A stretch of 64,000 bases of DNA from Prostheceraeus crozeri (GCA_907163375.1 CAJQUW010001649.1:248001-312000); one strand, 5' to 3'; counted from the first letter of the stretch, positions 12,378 through 25,083 are shown. The notes: generated by a model not told the origin, from the letters alone. Made by a program: numbers and translations.

Positions 12378-13764
12378 TACAGACTGTCCGAGAAGTCACC
12401 GTATCCCTGATTATTCGGTTAAGTAAGTATGAATTACTGGATGGATGTAATGGTAATATAGCTTTTGTAAGGGAGTATGTTGAATCAGGAAGGTAAGACG
12501 TATTTCTGTGCTGTCCAGGCAACGGCATAGATTTTCAATTAAGTTCGCCAGCATGATGTAATGCTAGCCTTTCAATTAGCATTTTTGACATTCAATATGA
12601 CTGATACAAGTGCATATTCGATAGGAGAAAGGCTAGTTGCCAGTGTTTGGGTTCACGAAAGACCTCACACCGGGCTAGCCATGTCAGAAGTAATGTTAAT
12701 GTTTTCGCAAAAATTTCAAAAGGCTGCGCCACGCAAAGCGATATTGCTTGACTGGGAAAAGCGAGCATTCAAGCTTGGGTCAGCCTTAGATATACCCAGA
12801 AGTGGAAAGCGAATATCTCGTGGTGAGACTTGCGTGGAGACTGCGGTTTCTGTTGATCCATCTCCTCAGAAGTCCATCAGGAAAAGAGCAGCAGAGTTGT
12901 CGGTTCCAAGATCAACGTTGCATGATCACATGCGCAAAGATCTTGATCTCAAGTCATATCATCCAAGGTTTAAGAATGAACTCTTACGGTCCATTCCCAC
13001 CGCCTATCGGGCGCTATTGAACACCTTTCTTGACAAAAAAATCTCGCTCCAAAGTGTTATTCAGTGATGAACGTGCAATCTATCGAAATTCTCGTAACCG
13101 CAATGTTGTGCTCTGGGCAAAAGAAAATCCTCACTTCTCTTTAGCCCTTGAAAATCCCCACATGTGATGTTGTGGGCTGGAATGACTTCGACGACTTTGA
13201 TAGGCCCTCTTTTTCACTTCCTCTGTTAATGCCAAGACTTACGCCGAAATGCTGGAAAACAGAAAGAGAGCTTTGTTGCGTTTTCACGTCCTTCACCTAG
13301 CGTTGATTTTGTACAAGCACAGTAACAACATCCATTCGACTGCATAACGAATTGGACCCATTCGATTTTCATTACTTCTCTGTATATTTTGAATTGAATC
13401 CAGCAATGTAGGGGCACATATGTTTCATAATTGAGTGTATCGCAGATGTCCACAATGATCTCTTAATCATCAGAGATTCGGCTGACAAGTGGCGTACAAA
13501 TTTCTAACTCCAACGCGTGACAAAACCGTCGGGCATCCTGCCATCTACCTCAGTGAACAGCAGCAGCTTAAGAAAGTGCAGAGACTGTCCCTTGTTGAAC
13601 TTGAAATCAACGACAGATTGTTGAGGAGTAATCACATTAGGAAGGTCACCTTTAGATCCATTCAACAAATTGGAGCTCTCTCACAAGCAGCATTCTGCTT
13701 TCATGGCTTTGCGTTGCTCGCTGACTAGAACGGGCATAAATGGAATACTTTTCTGTGGTCTGTA
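12378..13764 (+). mobile_element. Mariner-like element A (IS630/Tc1/mariner superfamily)
   Basis: The left end is a good mariner-type terminus: TA at 12378-12379 followed by CAGACTGTCCGAGAAGTCAC. The transposase begins about 220 bases later. A matching but eroded right end may finish at a TA at 13763-13764 (the stretch ggaatacttttctgtggtct read in reverse). This would give an element of about 1.38 kb, normal for the group. The right end is tentative, the left end fairly good. Confidence 0.6.
12600..13250 (+). pseudogene. Mariner-like transposase (DUF4817-type N-terminus), decayed
   Basis: The first open part (to 13067) has the two-helix DNA-binding region typical of transposases annotated with DUF4817: a tryptophan-rich early helix (ERLVASVWVHERPHTG), a KFQKAAPRKAILLDWEKRAF segment, then SGKRISRG and the second helix-turn-helix (SIRKRAAELSVPRSTLHDHM). 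After a frameshift in an A-run near 13037 the catalytic core continues with KVLFSDERAIYRNS (first catalytic Asp), NVVLWAKENPH, and, after another shift, VMLWAGMTSTTLIGPL. A further shift leads to VNAKTYAEML, the usual '(V)NaxtYaeML' box. Past 13270 only a doubtful trace of the second Asp region remains. At least three frameshifts mean no functional product. Confidence 0.8.
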
Positions 13765-14100
13765 TGTCCTCGAAATGACTTTCAATTTCTAAACCGTAGA
13801 TCAACGGCGGGTCCTACGATTAGTAGATCAGTGGTGTCATTAAATCCTCCCTCGAACGCCTGGGACTCCACTCCACGTGCACTGCAAAGGCGCTCTTTCT
13901 TTCTTCCTCTTTTTGATCTAATGCATTTAACTCAGTTAATTGCATTTGCGAAGTGGCTTCACATGTTTTGATGTGCACCGATTCCGGTCTTAGCATCAGA
14001 TTAAAAATTGACGAAATGTTTATATTCGCTCATTGTAATTGCTATGACAACTGAGGTACTGAGGCCCTGATACTGACAACTGACGTCGATCGCACGTAAA
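13765..14100. other. No recognisable gene
   Basis: Short unassigned spacer between the mariner-like element and the tRNA-like sequence. Confidence 0.4.
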
Positions 14101-14175
14101 GCGGACGTAGCTCAGTTGGTAAAGCGACATGTGTAGACAATTTGAGGTCGTAGGTTCAAGTCCTACCGGCCATGT
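14101..14175 (+). ncRNA. tRNA-like sequence (tRNA pseudogene or SINE head)
   Basis: Near-consensus pol III internal promoter: A box TAGCTCAGTTGG at 14108-14119 and B box GGTTCAAGTCC at 14153-14163, with normal spacing. The T arm pairs perfectly (GTAGG/CCTAC). The acceptor arms pair only in part, the D arm is weak, and the anticodon stem does not form, so it is not a working tRNA. It is either a tRNA pseudogene or the head of a tRNA-derived SINE. I see no second copy in the window and no clear tail. Confidence 0.6.
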
Positions 14176-15248
14176 ATCTTTAGCATTGCCATTTGCCAGC
14201 TTGCATAATTTTCTCATTTATTTCTTATTGTAAGTTGCCGAACACTGACCTGAACTCCCTCCCCCAGTAGGTCAATGACCCATGCTGCAGGCAAGGCCCA
14301 TGATATGTCCTAAGACCTAAGCCTTGAGAGGTCCAGAGATGTCCTAGAATTGAATTACTATTGGAGATATATGAGAAGATAGGGCATATCATAGTTACGA
14401 TGTGTAAGATGCAACACTATCTTTCACGACTTTAGAGTAGAGAAATATTCTTGCAGTGGTTAGTGATCCCTTCCTTGCATGCGCATTGTGACATAAAAAC
14501 TCGGAAAAATTATGATTGCGATTTCACGAGATTTTATCATGCCATAAAAACTCAGAGTTATAGCCTCGAAATCACCCAAAACCATTTCCAGCGGATGTAG
14601 AAATTAGTTTTGTTACTGAATCATTATTGGAAAGCCCTACGTTATTCAGAGAAATTACAAGTAGAAAATATTTGACACGGTAATGCATAATATCCTTGCA
14701 ACTTGAGGTTACGTGATTACGCTTGCACAATCGCCTGTGGGTTGCATCGTCTTAAAAATCATAAAAATCCATTTTAGCTTTCCATATATCCCCATAAAGG
14801 GTGACAGCAAAGGTCTTGCGCAACACATTAAATATCTTAAAACAATTACAAAAATAAGGTCTATGAAAAGCAATGAGCATTTAGAATTTTCAAAAAATAA
14901 TTTCCTGGCCTCTGTGGGAAATATAGCATAATTACTATTTTTGCAAAGTTTAATTGTAGCACTTCATCGAAAAAAGGTAGATGTGCTTCATGTCAATAAA
15001 CTCACAATGCTCTGTGATTCTTTCTCTCTGTTTTTTTGTGAATTTCGCTCGATAAATATTTATTGGCCAAAGAAAGAAGCAGTAAATTACGTTCAATTCT
15101 GAGGCCTTCGGCGTCCAACGCCTTCTCCCGGTCGATGTACAGTGGAAATTTGCTCTGGCTCATCTGTAAAACTGTTGGATCGGAAATGGAAAATAGAAAA
15201 TGGAGATAGATATCGAAATGCAAGAGAGAGAAGATAAGAGAACTGTGA
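14176..15248. other. No recognisable gene
   Basis: Unassigned AT-rich DNA with only short open frames (14713-14931, 15002-15223) that resemble nothing known to me. Confidence 0.45.
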
Positions 15249-15300
15249 GGCAGGTAGTGTCAAGTTACATAGTACCGATAGTAAATCTATGACTTGATTT
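15249..15300. repeat. Short dispersed repeat, shared with 52628-52685
   Basis: About 55 bases, starting TGAGGCAGGTAGT and containing GTTACATAG.ACC..TAG, recur at 52628-52685, where they lie in the loop of the foldback at 52428-52904. Identity is roughly 75-80%. Here the sequence sits directly beyond the 3' tail of LINE A. Confidence 0.55.
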
Positions 15301-15310
15301 GGAGAAGAGA

Positions 15311-17140
15311 ATAATACTGATAATAATAATAAAAGTTGTGTACTTAGTCAAAACATCAATAATGACAATTGTGAGGCAATAAATGATGTTTTACAAGTAA
15401 ATAACGCAAGTTGAAGTCAATAACAACTATGATACAAACTGAAAATAAGAAAAACCATTGTTAGATAGCCTTATCATCGTGATCTATGACGATAGGAAGA
15501 TGTCAATTTAGGCATGCCATGCGATGGATTCTGAGTATGGATTCTTTTTGGGGGATAATTTGTGCAGAGCGTGAGTAGGATCATTGACGAAATTTTTGAA
15601 TAATCGAAACCTCAATATAAGACGACGTCCAGCGGAAGGAAATTGCTGCAGACACAACTTGCAGTTCCACAGATGATGTTATCTGCACTCGACTCTACCA
15701 TTTCCATTTGATTGCTTTCTTTTGCTGAAGATTGTAAAAATCAGGCGCTGCATATTCCATGATTTCTCTTATGCAATTGTTGTGCATCAGAATAAGATCA
15801 TCCTTTACTTATGAATGGCTTCAATTGCCTTAGGACTGATAATTTAGGCTCGCTTGGTTATATTTGTAACATGACAATTCCATTTAAAAGTTTCATTCCA
15901 TGTCACGCCAAGAAATTTTAAAGTATTTGTTACCGGAATGTTATCAACTTCCAAACTGCGAACATCATTTGGAAGGTCGGATAAACATTGAAACACACTT
16001 TTCTTGTTTCATAATCATGTGATTGTTCACAGTCCACCGGGTGATTTCTGCATGCGCAGTGATGACTGGACTCTGACTGCAATTCCTTTCTATAGTTCTA
16101 GTGACAATTATAGAATATTATAGAATATTCCGCGTATTTTGTTAATAGTAATTCCGGACAATTCCTCATTAGCAAGTCGGCCGTGAAACATCCAAACATT
16201 GAAGGGCCAATAGATGACCCCTGTGTCAAACCTCTCGTTACATGGCGGATTCACTTCGACAGACTTTCCATTTGATGCACTGGTACCTTGACTTTAGATA
16301 GTTTTTCATGAAGCGTAAGGATCGAGTTGATCTTGAAACAACTTATCATTGAGAAGTCGATGGTAAACCTTGTCAAAACTATATCAAGGTCGATGGAAAG
16401 AATTTGACATGCAATGGTGTTCTGATTTTGCAAATTAACAGTTACAAAATTTTCAATATTCAAAAGGCCTCCAGTTGTTGAGGGATCCAATTGCTTAAGG
16501 GATCCAAATTGCTGAAAGTCAAATTTGTTTGTTATGTGGGATCCAATTGATTTCATATGCTCTTTTTTCAAACAGTCGCTCTGGTGTTGGCAACAAGGAA
16601 ATTGGGCAAATGGCATTCAATTTAGGGGATTAGACCAAACACTTAGGATTAGACTTAGGAATCTAAATTACCTTAGATGTTTTCCATTTCATAGGTAAAT
16701 CAGCAGTACACAAACATTTGTTGAATATTATCGTCAACGGCTTAGAAATGAAAGTTGAAAACTTTGACCACACCATGGGTGGAATTTCATCTGATCCTGG
16801 ACTTGCATTTGGTCGAACTCTGGATAAAAGTGATTCGACTTGACTTTGAGTAAATTGAAATGGCGCGACGAAAAGTGATTGCACATCATTAGGTGGACAA
16901 CAAATTGAGAAGATAGATTATCACAAACCAAATGTAAAACTTCAAGAATATATGCATCAACAGGAATACACTGTGATAACCAATTGTCATTGTGAGCTGA
17001 GTGAGCCAACGGCAACGATTTTCTTGACAGCCCAAATAGACTGCTCCATTTTTGCCTAGCTGCATGTATCAATTCCTTCACTTTTTCTTTACAGTAAGGA
17101 AACTTTGGTCCGTTCTTTTGTCTGTATGTCTTGAAACGTT
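15311..17140 (-). mobile_element. LINE A: 5'-truncated non-LTR retrotransposon (CR1/L2/Jockey group)
   Basis: Minus strand, from 17140 downwards. The linker between endonuclease and reverse transcriptase comes first (KFPYCKEKVKELIHAARQKW), then the start of the reverse transcriptase (SLFVAPFQFTQSQVESLLSR, PGSDEIPPMVWSKF, IIFNKC). The QGSSIGPSMFGCFTADL box follows, then a KYA remnant of the catalytic KYADD near 16130. After that come the thumb-region motifs NTLKFLGVTWNET and REIMEYAAP, and DPTHALHKL near the C-terminus. Frames change several times, so it is inactive. The 3' end is marked by an (ATT)n-like tail at 15311-15335, typical of CR1/L2-type elements. The apurinic endonuclease domain is missing. 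It is related to LINE D (shared FVxPFQF and SGSDxIP motifs). Confidence 0.85.
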
Positions 17141-19140
17141 TGTAAATGGTATATACACGTATGATTACATTAAAAATCCATGGATTTTCAGTGTCTTCTG
17201 TGTCACAAATTCACACTGTAAGCAATCGATGGCTTACGAACATATATAGTTCGTATTATCGACAACATACGAATATATAGTTCAGTGGATTCGTTTATAT
17301 CCAAATTTTGAAACAAGCTATCTCAATCAGTATCAAGATGTTTTGCTGCACATTGCAAGGATGACTCCTGAAAGTCCAAAATAATTTCTTTGAATGTTTC
17401 GCAAATTGGGAGGGATGTAAGCGGTTTAAAAAGCAACGCGTAATATGGTGATCAAGGATCAATTTAAGGTCCAGAGGTTACATCATTCAGTTTTACGATT
17501 AAACTACTGATTGCACAATATCAACCATTGAATTGAAGCTCGGATTTCTTTTTATTACTCACATGGGCTTACATGCATATTGAAATATCCTAGACTGATA
17601 AATAGAGGCTTCCAACACAATTTATCTTTTTCGCTAACCAATATCACAACTGAACTATACCGTGCATCCAAATATTCATGAACTCTTAAATCAAAAATCA
17701 GTTTTGACTTGATTGCTAGGTTCCTTTTTGCTAGATATATTGCGTTTCAGCATCCCTTTTGAAGTTGCAGTTTGAAGTTGTAGCTGCAATTAGCTTGGTT
17801 ACATGTCTACGACGTGTTCAATGTATATTCCTATCTATTTTGGAAATAGTCTTTTATGATTAACGGAGAAATAGCGTATCATTGCCTTATCGCACAACTT
17901 TTGATAATCATAATTTAAACCAATGCATCTTCGAATGAGTTTTATTTACAACGACTCCGAAACCCTGATTGCAACAAATATCAGGTCTTTGCACTTGCCA
18001 GTTTCAAATGGCGAGAGCCTCAAGAGTTCATGCAAAATCTTTTCTGTTGCTAATATTTTAGCCACTAAATTATTTTTGGTCATTGATGGTTTCGAAGAGC
18101 GAAAATTTCGAGCCAAGGATTTGGGATCAACGTAATGAATAACGTTGACTCTGTAAAGGCAAACGAATGTACCCAAAATAAGGAGTAGATCAGCATGGTT
18201 CCAAAGGGACACTCGAAGCCTTGTAAGATTCTTCGATTGTCTTCGAATGTCTTTGACACAACATTTAATTTTGAAAAATGCTTTGCTTAGTGGATAAGGA
18301 CATGTCTATTAAGGATATCATGAGAATGATTACACGTCTATTTGGCCAAGCATTAGATAACATTTAATTGCGGTGTGCTTAAGGAAAGATTCAGCTTCTA
18401 TAGGCTTCTACAGTGCATCCATTTCATCCTTTTTTCCTTCAATAATGTCCGCCTGGAGACCGCACGTAATAATTAGTAATTGCTATCACTTCGGCTCTGA
18501 CTCAGAAGCATTAAACAGTAATCCGCTTATATCGGAGAATTCTTTATTCGAGCACAAAAGTGCAATGCGGGAAAAGCACATTGAGACAACTTATTAACAA
18601 GCAATCACGCGGCTTTTACTTGTTGGGGAAGTAGTCGTCTGCATTTTTGTCCGAGCACATTAGACCATAAACGATTTTATAGGTTTTTCGGTGGCGAAAC
18701 AGCAGCACAAATTATGTCATTTAAATATAAAGCCGTATTCTCTTACATGAAATGTATCATGCATTGGAGATAATGACAAATTGTCATCATTGCTACCCTG
18801 CGTTCCTAAATTAAACATCCGTGGAAAAGCTAATGACTTTAGGCGATATCAGGCCTATACTGAAGCCGGAGCATTTCAACAATTTTTCAGTATACGTTTC
18901 ATAAGTCCGCCTGTCACTTGAAAAATAATGTGCTGATGAGAACACATTCTGTGCGCGCATGCCCATAGAACAAAAATATACATATTGCCGCTTCCTGGAG
19001 TCTCCGGTGGGGAGGTGGGCACAATCAATACATTTGACAAAGTTTTATTTAATATATGCATTCTTTATGAAACTCAAATTTCCCAACTTCTCAGAATTTG
19101 GACTCGTCCCAGTGTTTCATGACACCCTGAACTGCATACC
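17141..19140. other. No recognisable gene
   Basis: Unassigned. At 17231-17281 there is a short repeated palindromic motif (ACGAACATATATAGTTCGTA and a second partial copy). No coding or element signature seen. Confidence 0.45.
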
Positions 19141-19652
19141 CAGAGTTAGACAGGTCGTCTCTGCTTCCGTTTGACTAGAAGGGAAACATTGGAGCATGTA
19201 ACGTAAATGAAATGGCACAATCTGCTGACATAATACCATAGCAATCGAACAATGAGCAGCCACTTCAACTTTTAACACGCCAAATTGTGCGAAGTTTCAG
19301 TGACTGTTATCTACCGGATCACACAGCAAAGAGACACAGACGATGTCAAGTTCGACAAAGAAGTTTGCGAACGTTTTTTCGTGCACCTGCTAACTTTTTT
19401 GATCGGAGGGCCCAATATTATTGAGAAAATTTTTGCGAAATGATCTGAATTCTTCAAATCTGAAGGAATCGTGGCGATCGGAGCATTTTGAAGGAATTCA
19501 CAGCAACCTGGAAGCGACGCACGACTATTTTTCCGATCTCTGCAAGGTATTCAAAATTTCTTTTTGCCAACGTAGTAAATTCCTGCATGTGCCATTGTTT
19601 TGAATCAGTTTGTACTTCTAGCAAAGTGATATGCTTAAACAATCCAATTCTA
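19141..19652 (-). repeat. R1 dispersed repeat, copy 2 (inverted)
   Basis: The reverse complement of 19141-19308 equals 1-167 with one or two differences. The whole segment 19141-19652 matches copy 3 (50459-50980), also in inverted orientation, at roughly 80-85%. Read on the plus strand here (minus strand in copy 3), the same frame gives ITQQRDTDDVKF, EVCE.FFV.LLTFLI, GGPNIIEK and SEGIVAIGAF in both copies. The shared amino-acid-level pattern hints at a formerly coding sequence. The protein is not one I recognise. Stops interrupt this copy. Confidence 0.85.
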
Positions 19653-20424
19653 TGACTGCATAGCTAAATAAATGAAATGGTGGTGCATAGGTTTCGCCTG
19701 GCTGAGGAGTGCGGATAGGCATCTCCTCAAAATCACTTAACTTCTTGTTATCCTGTAGCAATGATAGCCATTAGAAAAATATTTTCATTATGAACTACTA
19801 AACTCTGGGATGAAATGCAAAAGAAGTCGCCTAAAATTTGCTGTGAATTCATCATATACTTGCTGATATTCCATTCCAGTACAGTTTGTATTCCACTCAA
19901 GCAGAATATTGATTTCGCCCTGGATATTATGCGACAGCCAGAAAAACATCATTTCTTTCTCTAATTTCGTGACATCTAGTACAGTTAAACAACAGGTGCT
20001 AGTAAAAATAGCGACCTATTGAACTCAAAACTGAGCATTTTGCGTTGTTATTAGCGTGTTTTCAAGTTGGAGACGAAGACATTCCATGTTGTAAAAAATG
20101 GCCTCAGAAGCATGCTAACGACACATGGAAATTGCTTGATAATTTGGATGGAAGAAATGATTCCTTCTCTCCCTCCACATTCTTAACTCTTATTTAGTTG
20201 ATGCCATGTCTTAAACTAAATTCTTTTCCATTTTGTTTTTATCATTCTTTATCATTTCAAGGGAATTCAGATAGAAATGATGAAATAATGTGCATGTAAT
20301 GAACATAGAAGATAATTTCTGCCAATTTCGTAATGCCCCGGAAACTACCGAAGGTGCGAAGTGGTACTCAGAGCAGCATGTAGCATGGAAATTGATGCAT
20401 TTATTAAATTCAACAGGTGCAAAA
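19653..20424. other. No recognisable gene
   Basis: Unassigned. The stretch at 20339-20378 (GAAACTACCGAAGGTGCG and following) has a loose second copy at 24428-24470. Confidence 0.4.
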
Positions 20425-21022
20425 CTTTAGAACATTGTCCATCTGCATGTTAAGTCTGGTTTTACGAAATGGCATGTAACAGGAAAAAATCATCATGGGA
20501 AAGTGAGCCAAAATTTGATGCACACCTTTTTCTTATTGATGTAAATGAAATGAATCGAAAGTTCATTCAACATTTTCTGAAATTATATTGACTATCACAT
20601 TTCCCCCAGTTCCACATCCCTATCCAATTCCTTGGTTTACAATATCAAGTATTTACTGTAAAGGCTTCGATTATTATAGACAATACAATTAAGTCACAGA
20701 CCACTGGACTGTTTAACGGTGGAAAGCCCAATGAGTCACTGGTGACCCATAAAACTAATGATGTTCAAGGGCAAAATTCTCCACCAAAGACGATGAATTT
20801 TTGGAGTTTTTTGCACCTAACCCTTCCAAGCGATCTGGTTGTCAATATAATATCAGAAAATATTGAATGAACTTTCGATTCATTTCATTTAAATCGTTAG
20901 GAAAAATATGTGCATCAAATTTTGGTTCGCTTTCCAAGGAGTCTTTGAGGTAAGGTGATTATCTTTCTGCTGCATGCCATTTCCTAAAACCAGACTTGAC
21001 ATGCAGACGGAAATGTTCTAAA
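20425..21022. repeat. Foldback: arms 20425-20592 and 20841-21022
   Basis: The left arm pairs with the right arm over about 170 bases at roughly 80% identity with one larger indel. The best block is the stretch ATGAATCGAAAGTTCATTCA and its surroundings. Interleaved with it is a second, shorter inverted pair with the pattern GCC.AATG.GTCAC.GGTGACCCA, at 20725-20749 (in the loop) and 21090-21113 (outside the right arm). The second motif is itself a near-dyad (GTCAC/GGTGAC). No transposase is present. Confidence 0.75.
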
Positions 21023-21122
21023 GCATGTATATGCCAAAGGAGAGCTTCCTACACCGAGTCCTTACTTCAGGAGAGGTTCCTAAATATTGGTGGGTCACCT
21101 GTGACCCATTCGGCTACGGTGG

Positions 21123-23644
21123 TAAAAAGATGATTATCATCATAACAAAAAAGAAATGCTTATTCGAGTTATAAAGATAGAATTTCCTTGTATTTATGAC
21201 TTTTTGATGCAAATGCAACTTAGTAAAAACTATTATTAAAAGTACAGGTCAGATTGACACTCACAATGCAAGTAGGCCTACTGCATCACAGCTTTTGAAT
21301 TCAAACTGTTCAATGTTTTGTGACCGAACGATGAATTAAATGATAATTTAGTGTGTATCATGTCCCCTTTAATTGCTTCATGAAAGGAGGTGACTGATTC
21401 TTTAGTTTTCACCACTGCTAAACTGCATTGATGGTGATATACGAAGATGTTTGAGTGGTTTATGAGCAGTACATGCAAGACCAGCCACAAGTTGTACAAG
21501 CATGGTAGAACAGCAAGTCTTTTGTCATTTTATTTACGAAATATCACTTTAATGAAGTCGTTATGTATAAATAAGCAATTTTGAAGGGCATCAATGCATT
21601 TTTCTATTATCGAAATGTTTGGGGTTTCACTACCACGAAAGCGCACCATGCCCAAATTGGCACTTAGATATTTTCAAATTTCAAAATATCACAACATTAA
21701 AGTCAGAGTGAGCAAGAAATTTTTGAAAGTATCAATGATATTCTGCCATTATTTCTTATACCGGGTTTTCCAGGGTTGAACTTATTTAATGTACATAATG
21801 ATCATACGAATGTTCACAGCTTGCAAAACACTTTAAGAATTTCAGCAGTAGGCCTGCAAATCGTGAAATTTCTACTTGAATTAAGAAGTAATTTTCAATG
21901 TTTTATTCATTACACGGAAGTTTTAAAGAGTGGAAGTGCCGACTCTCCATTGAAGATGAGTAAATTTTGCAATTTCCCATTGAAGCGAACGCATTCTCAA
22001 AATAGGCCTATGAAATATCTTAGTCAAAAGGATTTCAAGTCAAATTTCTGTCAAACAAATGGTGAAATTATTATTTTTTGAAGTCTAGATTCATATTGTG
22101 TCAACGGAGAGAGATGTTTGATGACTCAGGTTATAATAACCATGCGCTTACTTCAAAAGTGATGTCTTTCACATCATTACTTTGGCAAATTTCTGATCAA
22201 ACCGCAACTCCAACCAAATGTATATTTCATCTCCATTCGCCTCGGGTGGAAATTGAGATTTGGCAACCCTTTCATCTTCAGACAGACAAGGTTGTCATCT
22301 ATGACAGCCGCGCATACTACATCATTCGCTTTGCATCTCCTTCACGAGCATCATCTTTTTAGTCTCATCGTTGAACCATATTTCAAACAATGCATTATTT
22401 ATCTCATTCGACATTATTCGCCTTAATATTCACTCTTCATAGCGGTTGTTACAGAGATTTTAATGAATTAAGTTGACTATCATCAACATAATGAAGTCTT
22501 CTCTAGCTTTTCAGTAAATCACATGATCAACAGCGGAGAACATGTAACACTAATCTTATGCAAACTTGTCATGTCACATGTAGGTATTATATGGCATTAT
22601 GGAGATTAACTGGAAATAAAAAGGATTATGAACCTATGATAGCTAAAAAATGTTTCGAATTAGCATTGTCTTAATCAATGCAAGCACACACACACATGCA
22701 TACCATTCAGGTTTATATGCTAAATCTTCATTCGTCGTATTTTGAATTTAACCCTCTCGCTCCGTTGGTGAAGGTGGAGTTTTCTTCCTGTCAAAAATCT
22801 GCTCTGGTATTTGAAGTACTTTGCATTAGCTAACGTGGTATTTTTGCGTATTTCTGATATGCTGTTAAAACATTTATTGATTAATTGGAAGACCAACTAA
22901 ATTGCATTTATTCTAAAACATATTTGCAAAATTAGGAATATTTTTTTTTTCTTTTATACTCGTATTACTCGCTGGATGTGACTATTTCAATTTGATTTGA
23001 AATGGCCTACAGCGATATCAGTAACCTATAATGAATGATTTGTGAGTACACACAATCTGTGAATTGTACAAACCTCATCCACATTACTCACAAATCTGCT
23101 AGCAGTAATTCAAGCATGTGTAAGAAAATTCAACAATTTCTGTGAAGCGTGCACGATATCATTCTGTTCCTATTGTCTTAGTGCCAAAATGCCAATATAG
23201 TCATTAAACAGCATTACTGAAGTCATTTTCATTTATTTATAGACCGAGGAGTGGGTAGGAGCTCATAGTTTAAAAAATAAAGAAGAATTAGATAAATCCC
23301 AATGTGAATTATCTGAATCAAATTCAGATAGTTAATATCTTTCCAACATCCAGATTTCTATGAGAATATCATAGCAACATGAACAATTCTGTCTAGACTT
23401 GAAAAGTCTTCACACTATAAATTAAAGTTTGGAAACTACAGTGTATAATGCTTAATTTTACAAAATTGCCAAAGAATCGGATTTTTTTCAAAACTTCGGA
23501 TAAGCCGGAAACCCCCATTGATTTCGCCTTGCCCGAAATGTATTGTGTACTGTTCTGAATTGATTCCATTGTCTACCTTAGGAGATCTGGATGGGAGGGG
23601 TGAAGCTGTCTACCTTATAGGGGCGAGTTAGAAAAATACAGCAA
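21123..23644. other. No recognisable gene
   Basis: Unassigned. Open frames at 21594-22362 (plus strand, three in a row) have ordinary-looking composition but no domain I know. A short (CA)n lies near 22686. At 23570-23630 the phrase GTCTACCTTA occurs twice about 46 bases apart. Confidence 0.4.
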
Positions 23645-24957
23645 CGGAGTGAGTGTCAATCGTGAATACTCTTAATTTAATCAAGCGAAAGATATATTAG
23701 CTATATCAACTTACATGTATGTATCTCTAATTAATTAGTCATTGTTCTACAAAAATCTCTATTAAGAGACAAAAGATATGCTATATAAAAGCAAAAGATT
23801 TGAATAACCAAGCACTGGTGACTAATATGGTAGCTGTTACCTGTCGAAAGATATTTATAGCCGTAGTTTCATGAATTCAACATTTTTCAAACATTCTCTG
23901 AATGCACAGAAGTGCAGCATCTAATTTATGGGACCAGAATGGTCAATGTCCTATTCTGTGTAATATGCTGACCACATTACACCTCAGGAGCATAAATTGA
24001 GATGCTAACTCATTTATCCAGGCTATGTAGCGCATACGAAGTATGATGCGAAGCGCATCGGGGCTGGACAATTCACCTCATCCCCTTCACATAAAACGCA
24101 TTGCTCCGAAAAACATGAAATCAGCATGTTTCGTGGGTGAACTTTCCAAAGGTGCTACTCACCTCCAACAGATCGCTCACTTTCGTACTAAAAAAAGCAA
24201 TTTGAAATTTAAAATCACCGATTTTGACTGATTTTTGAAATTCTTGATATCTTTTGTCGAATTTTAATAGATGTACTTAGAGATTGCTATTTAAGATGTT
24301 AAACTGGTTAAATGCACTGAGAAGATCTATGACAGCGGAAGTCTTTGTGCGAATATTACATAGTCTTTGGAGAAGATACGTATGAAGCAAAAGAAGACAT
24401 TGATAAAACTGGTTTGTACTTTGCTTTCAGAAACATCCGAAGGTGCGGTGTGGGATCCAAAGTAGCAACAATCTAGTCCAATCCAAACAAACAGCAGCTA
24501 ATTGATCCGATCAGTTGCCAATTATTCGAATTGATTGCAATTATTCACAAGTAAAGAAGCGATTTTTGGGCAATTATTGTAAGCTAAACAGTATAACATT
24601 ATATACACTATACATTTACATGCTTTGTCATGCAAATTAGTTCAACGAACATGCATGTAGTGATGCAGAAAATGTATGCATGTGATTACAGGTAAATTTT
24701 TGATACACCTTCGTAGACTTCTGTGCTATAAAAATTTAAAACAGCCTTTTCTTCCAATGACTTTAAGTAAAGAAAATAAAAATATACTCATAATATAATG
24801 TATTATCTTAAGCGCTTTCGATGACTCTAATCATGAGATAACGTCATTATACAAAAGCGGAGTGAGTGTCAATCGTGAATACTCATAATTTAATTAAGTG
24901 AAACATATATTAGCTACATCGACTTACATGTATGCATCCCTAATTCGCTAGGTATTG
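23645..24957 (+). repeat. Direct repeat pair: 23645-23744 and 24858-24957
   Basis: Two 100-base copies in the same orientation, about 86% identical, both starting CGGAGTGAGTGTCAATCGTG. They are 1.2 kb apart. The second copy lies inside the loop of the inverted repeat at 24771-25083. The 1.1 kb between them holds no recognisable gene. Confidence 0.8.
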
Positions 24958-25083
24958 GGTATTGCTGTATAATTTTAAGATTATTTTGAAACCTTTTGTA
25001 TCATGACGTTCGTTATCTTATGATTAGAGTCATCAAAAGCGCTTAAGATAATACATTATATTATGAGTTTATTTTTATTTTCT
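24771..25083. repeat. Foldback: 73-bp arms, about 96% identical
   Basis: The arms are 24771-24843 and 25011-25083, with three mismatches in 73. The 167-base loop contains the second copy of the direct repeat described at 23645. The short, close, nearly perfect arms suggest a fairly young MITE-like element or local inversion-duplication. No target duplication found. Confidence 0.85.

Noticed and set aside
14101-14175. Functional tRNA gene
   Set aside because: The anticodon stem does not pair and the acceptor arm has mismatches.
14020-14217. Minus-strand 65-residue protein containing GLEPTTSNC
   Set aside because: This is the familiar spurious translation of the reverse strand of a tRNA-like sequence; the A and B boxes explain it.
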